From Absidia repens (taxonomy: Eukaryota; Mucoromycota; Mucoromycetes; Mucorales; Cunninghamellaceae), in NCBI GenBank assembly GCA_002105175.1, contig MCGE01000004.1, positions 434,001 through 498,000 of the forward strand: DNA of 64,000 bases, written 5' to 3'. Shown in pieces: positions 36,709 to 46,741 of the stretch. The translations under genes were made by a program, and so were the position numbers. The notes beneath the pieces were generated by a model. That model saw nothing but the letters and a program-made list of their open reading frames with translations. It was not told the DNA's origin and did not search any database. The number at the start of each line of letters is the position of its first letter. Within the stretch, counting starts at the first letter, position 1.

Positions 36709-37460
36709 ATGGATCAACGACCTCACCTATTAGCCTTACCGAACGAACTTATTTTATACATCTTACGACAGTTTTTGGACCTTGGTGATGTCTGGCGATT
36801 ATTACAAGTATCGAGGCAATTTCGCCAATTTGCAATCGACACCATCAACAACGCTGGAAAATTGAACTCGCTTTCACTCCTGAAACTACAATGAAAATTC
36901 AGTGTCGAGCCGCTTTAATTGCTTTGGAAGATATCTCTCGTCAACTGTTCCTACAAACAAGACGTCATCCACCTGGTGCCAATGGGCCTTTTGTCTCATT
37001 TGATGGCTCATTCAATCCTTTGCCTGCTGTTTCTCGCCTCTCTCCTCCTTTTTTACCTATGCTCAATGGTGGCACCCCAAATTCTACTTCACCGGCATTA
37101 TTTTTTGATAATACTGCCAACCGAACTAGCAACGGCAGCAGCAATATCAACAACACCAGTAGCAACAACTTCCATGGCAACGACGGAGAGATAGACGAAC
37201 AGATTAATCCGCTTCAGCAACAACGCAATGACGGAAATCATGGCCAACTTTTAACATCAGAACCACCGATTATGCCTTTATCTTCTACTATTACACCTGG
37301 TCCTGCTTCATCTGCTAGCGTGATTTTTACACAAACATCCGGCGACAATATGGATATTGATCTTTTGGAGGACATTGATGAAGGCGACGATGAAGATGAA
37401 GAGGAAGACGACGAAGACGAAGAAGACGACGACGATGATGATGATGATGATGACGACGTT

Positions 37461-37492
<32 letters not shown>

Positions 37493-37744
37493 TGACGACG
37501 ACGACGATGATGATGATGAAACGATGGACCATTCTTACAATCCAACCATTGCTATGAGATCTCTGATACGGAGTATTGGTAACCACTCTGCGACTTCTTC
37601 AACAGTATTAGCAGCACCAGCTGCAACACCAACACCAACACCAACAATAGCTTCTTCATCCTCATCTTCTTCATCAAACTCTCCTTCTACCACCATAACA
37701 AGCACGAACACCTCACCGTCACAAGTATTGGCAGCAGCCGCAGT

Positions 37745-37799
<55 letters not shown>

Positions 37800-38843
37800 A
37801 CAACAGCAACAGCAACAGCAGCAGCAGCAGCGACAACGACAACGACCTCGACTGGGTTCCCTGGATGCGATTTTTTACTGACAACACCAAACGGCGACAA
37901 CAAACTCTTCCACGATTTGATGCGAAAAGAAGAGCAACTCCATGAACGAATCATTCGTGGTATCAGCTCTTACAAACACAAATACGTTCTGATTGAAGAT
38001 ATTGATATCCGGAATCGCATTCGAGCCACGGTCGATGTGATATTCCACCACGCAGTCTTTGTGTCAGCCCTCACTCATTCTAGTGGAAATCACAAGCGTA
38101 GTTTGGCAGCCATGATGGTGCGACTCTTGACCCGCCTAGATTCCGCCTTCACGTCATATTGTCGCGAAATTACCTATACGCTAGCCGACCACATCAAAGC
38201 GTTTTTGGAGTTCACCGGTTACAGACTCTTGTCCCAACACCCGACAGCCCCTTTGCATGAACGTGATTTTCTGGTGTTCCCAGCAACAACTACAGCAGCC
38301 TCCTTAGATGATGATGATAGACGACGAAGACGACAACAACAAAGGATATGCATCTCATCTACCTCTCGCTCTTCCTCCTCTTCTTCCGCACTTCTATTGA
38401 CCCTGCACAATATTGCCGCTTGTTTTGATCTGATGGGCGCCGCCTTTGTCTGGAAAATTCTTGGTGAAACGCACGTGGAATTTGCTGTCCAGCGAACATG
38501 CGAACTGTTGACCGACGATCGTCATGTCTTGGGCTTAGTAAAAAAATCCTTGTTAGTAGATTTGTTGGACAATTGGCTAACCGTCAAACGTGGCTTGGTA
38601 GCTGGGGAGTTGTGTCGTTTTGTCCGGGCAGAAATTGAAGCCTGTGGTAGTCAACAACAGCAACAGCAACAGCAAGGCGGTGATGGAAGAACACCTTTTT
38701 TACTGAATCACCAGCGGCAGCCTACAGACTATCCTCCCTTTTATCAGCACAGGCACCATCATCAACTTCATCAGCCTGAACAGGATCATGAAGCGCATGT
38801 ACCTCGACCTTCTTCTATTCATACTCGCTATCAACTATCATGA
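36709..38843 (+). CDS. F-box protein with acidic and Ala-Thr low-complexity regions (frameshifted)
   Basis: The first frame (ATG 36709) encodes a clear F-box: LLALPNELILYILRQFLDLGDVWRLLQVSRQFRQFAIDTI. It runs into a stop at 36892. From about 36845 the next frame reads on as RWKIELAFTPETTMKIQCRA and stays open to 38843. No GT-AG pair explains the change, so one base seems to be missing near 36845-36860. The long frame has an Asp/Glu stretch of about 50 residues (37371-37520) and an Ala-Thr repeat encoded by GCAACA units (37746-37815). It ends in a helical C-terminal domain (ALTHSSGNHKRSLAAMMVRL, FDLMGAAFVWKILGETHVEF). F-box proteins recruit substrates to SCF ubiquitin ligases; the target is unknown. 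AATAAA at 39014-39019. Confidence 0.72.
37371..37520. repeat. GAC/GAT codon run (poly-Asp)
   Basis: Triplet-rich stretch encoding about 50 acidic residues in the F-box protein. It is broken by mixed GAC, GAT and GAA codons, so it is a protein-level tract rather than a pure microsatellite. Confidence 0.85.
37746..37830. repeat. (GCAACA)n hexamer repeat
   Basis: About a dozen GCAACA units followed by GCAGCAGCAGCAG. The annotated frame reads Ala-Thr; another frame would read Gln-Gln. Confidence 0.88.
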
Positions 38844-39051
38844 TATATCTCCCCCCCCCTTATCCTTCCATTTCTCCTTTATTGTTAGTTGTCATTCCCT
38901 CCCTTCTTTACTCAGTCTATTGTTTGGCTTTTTTTTCCCCTCCCCTCTCCTATATATACATATAGACTATATACTCTCATATATCCCTTTTTTTATTGTT
39001 TTATAATACTTTTAATAAAAACATGTCCTTATCCTATTGTCTTCTGTCTCG

Positions 39052-39087
<36 letters not shown>

Positions 39088-39803
39088 TTTCGGAATATGT
39101 GTGTATGCATGCTTTCGTTTGTGTCTTTATTAGCGCCTCCCCATGAATCATTCTTGCTTCAAGAAACATTTTTTTTCAGGATAAAATAACAATAGTAGAT
39201 TGCATTGAATTGAGAAGTGATGGTCAGGCTCACAAATTCGGGGGTTGAAGAAAATAAAAATGTGTTCAGAGTTGTCCCAGGCTGAAAATCCGCAAAAGGC
39301 AAAATCAGGCCAAAACGGGGCTGGGGTGAATTTGGGCAGGATACGATTTTGTCAGGGCAGCTACAAACTCAATCAGTACTCTATTGTTCATGATATCCCT
39401 AATGTTATACTTGCAGCTTTTTTCCTTCAAAAGAAAGAACATATCCTTGGGCATCTTTCACCACTTGTTGCTGAAAATAGAAAAATGTTACCAAGTGGAC
39501 TGATTTACATCGCGGGACTTGCGTTGCAAGTTGTTTTTAATTGAAAAAAAAGTCAAGGAACAATTTTTAATTACCGCACAAGTAAATAATTTTTCATTTC
39601 AAAAATTAGGGCAAACAGCAAATAAGACCACTCTTTCCCCCCTTCAATATTTTTTTTTTACCCTTGTTTACAGACTCCATTCTCTATTTTTTTTTTTTAT
39701 TCATCAACTTGTTGCTACAAATCACATCTTCACTGTTATTGAAAACCGATTTTTTGCATTTTGTAATCTTCCCTTCGCTCTTTGTCCTTGAAGAAAACTT
39801 ATC
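38844..39803. other. Intergenic, F-box gene to EXO1
   Basis: Holds the F-box poly(A) signal and the word TAATAAAAACATGTCC (39013-39028), plus a T run of about 32 (39053-39084). AT-rich DNA follows. The 99-codon frame at 39245-39544 has no recognisable motif and I do not support it. T-rich promoter sequence precedes EXO1. Confidence 0.45.
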
Positions 39804-41610
39804 ATGGGAATTTCAGGTCTCCTACCTTTCTTTGAGAAGGTGCAAAAGAATACCAGCTTGAAAAATTTTGCTGGTAAACGCGTGGCAGTCGATGGAAATG
39901 TGTGGCTTCACAGAGGTGCGTTCACCTGTTCTCAAGAACTTGCTCTTAATCAACAAACAACCGCGTAAGTTAAGCTCTACCTCTTTCTGGCTAGGTTTGC
40001 CTTTTACTGAGTATATATTGTCTATCTTCCTATAGGTATGTTACCTACTTTATGAAGCAGGTTGATCTCCTACTCTTCTACAAAGTGGATCCTGTGATTG
40101 TATTTGACGGTGCTACTTTGCCAATAAAAAGTTATACCAACGACCAAAGACGACTGTAAGTACCTTGCCAACAAAAAGCCTCCTATAGCCACATGTTACT
40201 AATTCTTTTGTTTTATTTTTTGTGCTGTTAGCAAACGACAAGAAGCCAAAGACCTGGGAAATGAACATTTGCGTCATGGTCGGCTCGAACAAGCCAGGGA
40301 GTCCTTTCAAAAGGCTATTAGTATCACTCCCCACATGACAACTCAAGTTATCAATGTAAGGTTTCCTCTTGTTGTTCTTTTTTTATCTTATAACATCAAT
40401 TGGCACTAACACAACATTTTAAAAAAACCAATAGGCTTTGATCGAAAGGAATATCAAGTATATCCAGGCCCCATATGAAGCTGATCCTCAGTTGGCTTAC
40501 TTGTGCAAGAAGGGTTATGTTTCTGCTGTCATTTCAGAGGACTCTGATCTTTTGGTATATGGTTGTCCCACTATCCTCTTCAAGATGAATGCTTTTGGTG
40601 ATGCGATTCAAATCAACTCCAGTGATATGTTTGCCGACGTGGGTAAAGGCTTTGATTTCACTCATTGGGATACAACGAAACTACGCCATTGGTGTATTCT
40701 CTCTGGTTGTGATTATCTGCCCTCCATCAGTGGGGTTGGTCTCAAGACGGCTTATAAATATATAAATCATTACAAGACTGCTAGTGGTGTAAGTCTACAT
40801 CCTTTTCCTTTCTTTTAATTCTTTATTCAAATCCTATTCTGATATCTTCCTTTTTTTTACGTGATATAGGTGATCAGGTTCCTGCGACGAAAAGGAAAGG
40901 ACGTGGACGCTTCTTATGAAACTGGATTCGCGAAAGCCAATGATGCATTTCTTTATCAATATGTTTACGTTCCTGGGTCTCCTGCATCTATGAATTTGAC
41001 ACCACTCCCCAAAGGCAAGACCTTAGCTGATTATCCTTATTTAGGTAAACCCTCCGTGGCCCCAGGTTCTATTGCTCAATCCATTCCTTCTATCCGCGTT
41101 GGCGACAAATCACCCATTTACAATGCTTCAAACCTTGTTTCCGACAAAATGCCCTCTGCGAAGAAACCGAAAACCATGCAGCGCTCTCCACTTGGTAGTA
41201 TCACCAACACATATTCCAATAGGTCCAACACCTCTGACACACCATCCACCGACATCGTCAAGCACAGCATCCCTCCCATCAGCTCAAATTCTGAACAAGA
41301 TGGTCACGACAACAAGGAGAATATTGCTGTAAGTTGGGGCTCTTTAAGTGTTTGCTTATTACCATTGTTTTCAACCCATTCCCTCACTGCTTGATTGTTG
41401 CTTAACTAATCTTTCTTTTATTTTTAGCCTTGGTTTGCAGTACTTTTTACTTCGCCTCAACGTACAACGACTGCTTCTCGTCGTGCGACTCCAGATAAGC
41501 AATCTGTAAAACAGGTTTCTCAAAATACGTTGGCCCATACTGATGTTATTATTCCATCCAATGCCGATGCTCTGTTCTCAAGATTGCGCAAACGGCCTCA
41601 TTGTGCCTAA
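39804..41610 (+). CDS. EXO1: Exonuclease 1 (XPG/Rad2 family)
   Basis: Six GT-AG exons join to 466 residues. The N-terminal nuclease domain reads MGISGLLPFFEKVQKNTSLK and KRVAVDGNVWLHRGAF; the I domain has APYEADPQLAYL and ISEDSDLLVYG. Later come SGCDYLPSISGVGLKTAYK and RFLRRKG. All metal-binding acids of the family are present. Exo1 is a 5'-3' double-strand exonuclease and flap nuclease in mismatch repair and double-strand-break resection. Yeast Exo1 is about 700 residues and the human protein 846. Here the tail after the nuclease core is short (about 150 residues, Ser/Pro-rich, ending FSRLRKRPHCA), so much of the usual mismatch-repair interaction region is missing. AATAAA at 41775-41780. Confidence 0.93.
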
Positions 41611-41856
41611 GGCTATGAAATTCTGGATTCCACTCCTCCCACCTCCTTCCACCATTCCCCTCCCCTTTCCCCTTTTCCCTTGTAGTATAGTATGTATAGT
41701 TTATATCATCCAATTTTTTTTTCCCTTTTACTTTTTTCCTAATCAATACCCCCCTTCCCACGAAAATCAAATTGAAATAAAATCATTCTTATAGTTAGTC
41801 TCAATCTTTGACTCACCAATAAAAAAATAAAAGAAGTCGCAATACATTTTTAATTC
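41611..41856. terminator. EXO1 3' UTR / poly(A) region
   Basis: Pyrimidine-rich 3' flank with AATAAA at 41775-41780. It ends where inverted repeat copy C begins. Confidence 0.45.
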
Positions 41857-42590
41857 CCGCCCACGTGAAATATTTATTTTCCCTCTCCCTCCATTCCCTC
41901 CATTTCTAATTTTTTGGCTTCCCATTTCTTTTTTCTTCTTCTTTTTTTCTTTGCCATTCAACTTCAATCGGGTTATGTAGAGCGTAAAATAATATCAGGA
42001 CTAGTTTAGAAAGGGTTTCAGCTCAGGAATTGCAAGATGCATGAGGAAGCCCTTTCATTTTGGATTCAGGATTTAGAACCACCATTAGTTGGCTTTTGAC
42101 GCCTTCGTTAGCCTAGTTTAGTGCTAGTTTGTCCATAGTTTCAATCTATACTTGAATAAAACATGTATCTTTTTACTTACTTCAATGAAAAATGTTTCAT
42201 TAGTCTCATTCGTGTCTTGGGTAATAGATTCTTTTTTTTTTTTTACCTTCATCCTTTTTGCTTAATGTTAACCATTGTTGCACTTCAATGACTTATGTCC
42301 GTTTTGTCTTTTCTAGTACATGGTACCGTACTTTCGCTTCTATTTTACAGTCAGCCCTTCATATTAGTTTCGACATTATCCAGACCCCCCCCTTTAGTTA
42401 TCCTCGTGATAGTATCGCTAGTTCCTTTGATAGCTGTTAGCCTACCTAGTTTACACTTATGCTTAAATAAAATATATCCACTTTTTCTTAACCATCAACC
42501 TCTACTGTTAGACCTACTGAATATTGAGCCTCCCTTCTTATTTTTTTTTGGGGGGGGATAATCCTCTTGCTGGACTCCCCTGTCCAAAAT
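41857..42590 (-). repeat. Dispersed repeat family, copy C (inverted)
   Basis: Reverse-oriented member. CCGCCCACGTG at 41857-41867 is the complement of the shared terminus. On the plus strand it then reads CTAGTTTAGAAAGGGTTTCAG, GATGCATGAGGAAGCCCTTTC, GGATTCAGGATTTAGAACC and TTAGTTGGCTTTTGACG, the complement of the core in the other copies. TTGAATAAAACATGT and TTAAATAAAATATATCC blocks follow. Homology fades near the CCTCTTGCTGGACTCCCC region (about 42560-42590). Confidence 0.75.
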
Positions 42591-43174
42591 TTCAACCATC
42601 ATCCGACCTTGAAACGCTTATAACCGTTATTCTTCTCAATAGAGAGAAGCTATCTAAACTTTAGTATATGCTCTTAACGATCTTCAAAATAAATGTCAAA
42701 GTTTTTTATACTGGTATTTTTCGTTATTGCAAAGTTATAAGTCCATTAAATTTGCGTCAAAATGGCGTCGCTTCTGGATGAAGTGCACTATCAAGTTGTT
42801 TTTACAGTATATTTGTATCCATGCTGACTATTTATTTTGTTTTGTCCCTCTTTTTTGATGTCTATGCTGTGACGCTTTTTTTTATGCCGACGACATGATG
42901 AACATAAAGTAAACCTTTATGTTACAATTTTTATGGTTTAAATTAATTTATTGGGTGTCAAGAGGGAGAATGGGGTTGGAGAGGTGTTGTGGAGACGTTG
43001 TTTTGGATGAGATAAAAGTCCTCCATCATTTTGCATCTTGAATAGGTGTACTCTTCGGCTCAACTGACTTTCGTTTGGGCTTCTTTATATATATATACAT
43101 ATATATATATATCAAAAATGACAAGTCGTCTTTTTTATTATTGCTGACTATATAGAGTGTATCCAGTTTAATGA
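42591..43174. other. Spacer between inverted copies C and D
   Basis: About 580 bp of AT-rich DNA between two oppositely oriented repeats, with a TATATA stretch near 43085-43112. No gene. Confidence 0.45.
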
Positions 43175-44218
43175 ATGTTACACTGGCAGTACGGTCTAGG
43201 TTAATTCGTATTGATGCCAGAGAGAACAGTAATGCTGTCATGTTCCGTACGAAATCACCTAGAGCTGGCATTTAATTGACTGGGTCGCAAGGAAGTGGAG
43301 GATACGTAGAAAGCTAGAAAATACTACAAAATGATCTATATCGGTGACTACATGGATAGCAAGACTTGCATTCATTTTTATGATTGGTTGAACAGGGATA
43401 TGGCTATACTTAATAGAGATTTCTGACCAGCTCCGGGTGTAAAGGGAGGAGAAGTAGTCATATTGGATGAATTAATAAATAAGTGTCGTGGTAGGACACT
43501 CACAAAACAGCAAATGTTGCGATATTGTTTAATATACGATGAGTTAGAGGATGGTTAAAAATAAGGACATATTATATTGAAGTATACTTGTAGATACTAA
43601 AACTAAGACAACGTGGGTGGTTTATTATAACAAGGGATTGAATTAAGGGATCTACTTGAGGTAGCATGAGGGAAGCTTTGGGTGATGTGAGGAACGGTCA
43701 GCACTAACCAAAAAGCACTATTGTAAAAAGGGGTCCGATGCTATAAATGTGTATCTTTTATTCAAGCATAACGACTGCCAACATTAATCAACAGCTCTAA
43801 TGGTAGTGAAAAAGAGATCTAATGCACAAGACATGAAAGAGAATAATGGGACATTTTTCATTGGAGCAGGTAAAAAGAGACATATTTTATTCAAACATAG
43901 ATATAAACCATGACAAACTAAGACTAAGACTAAGCTAAGCTAAGCTAAGCTAAGCTAATGATGGCTACAAAACGCCAACTAATGGTGGTTCTAAATCCTA
44001 GATCCAAAATGAAAAGGTTTCCCATGCATCTTGTAATCCCTGAGTTGAAACCCCTTCTAAACTAGTCCTGATACTATTCTAAGTCCAACATAGCCCCATT
44101 GAAGTTGAATAGCGAAGAAAAAATGAAGGGAAGAAAAAAAAATTAAAAAGAAAAGGGAGCCGAAAAATTAGAAACGGCGGGAGAGGGAAAATAAATGTTT
44201 CACGTGGGCGGAATCTGA
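43175..44218 (+). repeat. Dispersed repeat family, copy D
   Basis: About 1.04 kb and the most complete copy. It starts at TGTTACACTGGCAGTACGGTCTAGG (compare copy B) and shares GGATATGGCTATACTTAATAG with copy E. Three blocks of the type GACATATTTTATTCAAAC occur. The core includes a tandem AAGCT array (about 43930-43957), GCCAACTAATGGTGG, CATCTTGTAATCCCTGA and CTTCTAAACTAGTCCTGA. It ends at CACGTGGGCGG (44201-44211). No shared reading frame. Confidence 0.82.
43930..43957. repeat. (TAAGC)n pentamer array inside copy D
   Basis: Five to six TAAGC/AAGCT units. The other copies have a single CTAAGCTAATG here, so the array is a local expansion. Confidence 0.88.
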
Positions 44219-44525
44219 ATATATATTTTTTTGAGCTGAATCTCTTGTGAAGTAGTCGCACCCAACCTCCATACCCCACAAAAACTTACATTTGAAGAAA
44301 AACAGTCTCTTACACCCTGTAAATCAGGTTGGTTTTGAATTGAGCTTTTTATTTAATTGTTATGTTTGACTTGATTATATACAGGCAAAAACGAATTTAA
44401 AAATTAAGGAAGTTGGCAGCTGGGACAGGATTTAGATATAATATAATATAATGTCGACTAGCGTTTCACATTACAAGCAGTCGTATATATTTCTAGTATC
44501 AAACGTAATTTGCCTTTCGACAGGT
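44219..44525. other. Spacer between copy D and the GT15 gene
   Basis: About 300 bp beyond the conserved repeat end; presumably the 3' UTR of the minus-strand mannosyltransferase. Confidence 0.4.
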
Positions 44526-46209
44526 TTATTTTTTGAAAAACGTGGACAACTGGTCTTTTTCTTTTATGACTTGTTTAAGAACATGTGTATTCCTAAGGTC
44601 AACCTTTATGTTGTGGGGTATTTTGGATTGAGCGAAGTTCACAACAGAGTCAAAAGTAGTTGGAGCAATATATTTTAATAAATCTAATGTGCCACTGTTT
44701 TCAGATATATCTAAAAAGGAAATGCTTAGCTTAGTATCATGAGAGTTTTTTTTTTTTTTTTTTGTGGGGAAGTTCATACCATGACTCTTCGCCAGATCAC
44801 AAGTACATTTTTGTAAATAACTGCTTTGGAATGGACAATGGGATGTATCGTCTTTAGAATATCCAATTTTATCAAAAAAATGTATTTGATTTTTGTTTAA
44901 AAACATGGCTGCGGCTAATGTTCGTATAGAGTCGTCCCATCTAGGAAAAAAAGGGAGGAGATAAGTGTGAGCGGAAAATGAGAGAGTGTGGTTTGGTTGA
45001 ATTGAGTATGTCGAATTCAATGATTACTTTTCGTAAAAGAAACCACCGGTCAAGTCCAAATAATTGAAATAGGCTTGGTATGCTTCTGATCGGACAAAAC
45101 TCAAATCAATAATTTCAAAACTTGATTGCATGTGCCAATACTGTCTGTCGTCATTTTGAGTGACCCAAGGCATTATAGTTTGGTTGATTGGTTTTATCCA
45201 GTGTGAGTTCTTTTGTATGAAACTAATAGTGGTTGGCCATAATGAGCGAATTGCAGTTTGGTCTCTTTTAGTTGTCAGTACGAAACCTTCGTAAGCGATA
45301 AAAAAAAAAAAAAAAAAAAAAAAAAGATTGATCTAGTGTTAAAATTATTCCCCGCCTATTTCATGAGATTGTTTTTTTTCACATTAGTCCGTTACCAAGT
45401 TTCTTTTTCTCTTTCTTCATTATACTGAAGGGATCTTCGTTGATTGTGCAAGTGTACAATACCCCAGGATCGACTCGCCAAGCATATTCCGCATTTGAAA
45501 ATAGAGGATGATGAAAAAACATACCAGCTTGATATCTTGCGCGTTCGTAATTAGATAAATGCTCATCCTCTTCCAAACCATTCTCTACTCGAGGCACGTC
45601 AATCCACCAAGGATAACCCCATGCATCGGTATCAATTTTTCCAAACGACAGCGAAATATTTTTGCCTGCGACGATAGAGCTTATATGACGTTTAAACTCC
45701 GCGTTAAAATATTGATCATTGAGCAGAATCCAGGGGTATTTGGCTTGATCATTGAATCTGTCCTGAATCGCACGCATTGCTGCTCTGGCATCTGGAAGAT
45801 TTTCATTTCGCACAATCATATAGAGTACACCACGGATTTGCTGATTAGGAGCCCAGGTCTCCAATGGAAGGTGTTGATCATGGACAAAATTAGGCGGGGT
45901 CAGGTAGTCATGCTCGAGTCTGAAACGCTGACCTCCTCTGTCTTGTTGTTGCTTGTAATCGCTACTGTTGATATGAGTGACACTTGTGATAAGAGTGTTA
46001 AGTGCAGATACTGCTTGATGATGGTGTTGGTAGTAATAGTAATAAAAAAAATAACATGCAAAAAGTGCCAACGCAGTCATGAAGCACGATACTCTCACCC
46101 ATCGACGTCGTAGGAAAGAACGTCGCTTCGTTAATGGTGTCGACGATGGTTTTGTGGAAGTGGGTGCGGATAAATTTTTCGATCCATTATCATCATTTAT
46201 TGAATACAT
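44526..46209 (-). CDS. Alpha-1,2-mannosyltransferase, GT15 (Kre2/Mnt1/Ktr) family
   Basis: Four minus-strand exons (45396-46209, 45028-45286, 44780-44940, 44526-44710) give about 472 residues. It is a type II membrane protein: a basic cytoplasmic tail (KRRSFLRRRWVR), one membrane span (VSCFMTALALFACYFFYYYYY) and a luminal domain. Family blocks are RGVLYMIVRNENLPDARAAM, WILLNDQYFNAEFK, YPWWIDVPRVENG, EYAWRVDPGVLYTC, HMQSSFEIIDLSFVRS (with the catalytic-region Glu), NYLDLTGGFFYEKW and IHFFDKIGY. These Golgi enzymes use GDP-mannose to extend O- and N-linked glycans. The last intron (44711-44779) is 69 nt with no in-frame stop, so it could be retained; its poly-Lys reading makes splicing likelier. 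The last ~60 residues do not match the usual GT15 ending. Confidence 0.88.
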
Positions 46210-46741
46210 AGCAAGAAAATCTATGTAAAAAAAAAAAAAACAAAAGCAAACGAAAAAGAAAAAGTAGTTTGGACATGACAACCATCGTCAATAAAATGAT
46301 AACGAGGCGTTTAATTTTTCAAAAAAATGTGAATGAGATATGTGTAGGCTACATATCAATAATTTTTATTAATTAAACTATAATAGTGAAAAATATGGAA
46401 GGTATGAATAAACAGTAAAAGATCATAATGACGGAAGAATGAAGGGCGTCGGTAGGAAGTTGAAAAAAAAGGGGTCAATAGCAATGCACTGAAATAGGAT
46501 ACCAGTGTAGCTCTATGTGTTGTATGAAAATCAAATCTATAATATTGTGAATAAAATTAGTAGGTCAAAGTTAGTTCAACCGATAGACGAACAGACAGAC
46601 TGGGAAAATAAGAGACTTGATTTGGCCAATGCGATTTTTTAATCACCGCCCAGTCATAAGCCTCAAAAAATCTGGGAACTTTTTTTTTCTTTTCACCTTT
46701 TTCCCATTTTCCAAAAAAAAAAAAAGATCAAACTTCCAATC
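46210..46741. promoter_or_regulatory. Divergent promoter region GT15/DRS1
   Basis: A 532-bp head-to-head spacer. An in-frame upstream ATG (46281-46279) could extend GT15 by a Phe-rich stretch caused by an A/T run; I chose the downstream ATG. A T-rich then A-rich stretch (46680-46726) precedes the DRS1 ATG. Confidence 0.45.

Noticed and set aside
37327..37954. Several overlapping frames (His/Arg-, Leu- or Met/Thr-rich) over the F-box tracts
   Set aside because: They are alternate-frame readings of GAC and GCAACA triplet/hexamer repeats.
39245..39544. 99-codon frame upstream of EXO1
   Set aside because: No motif, no homology recognised, no splice or codon support.
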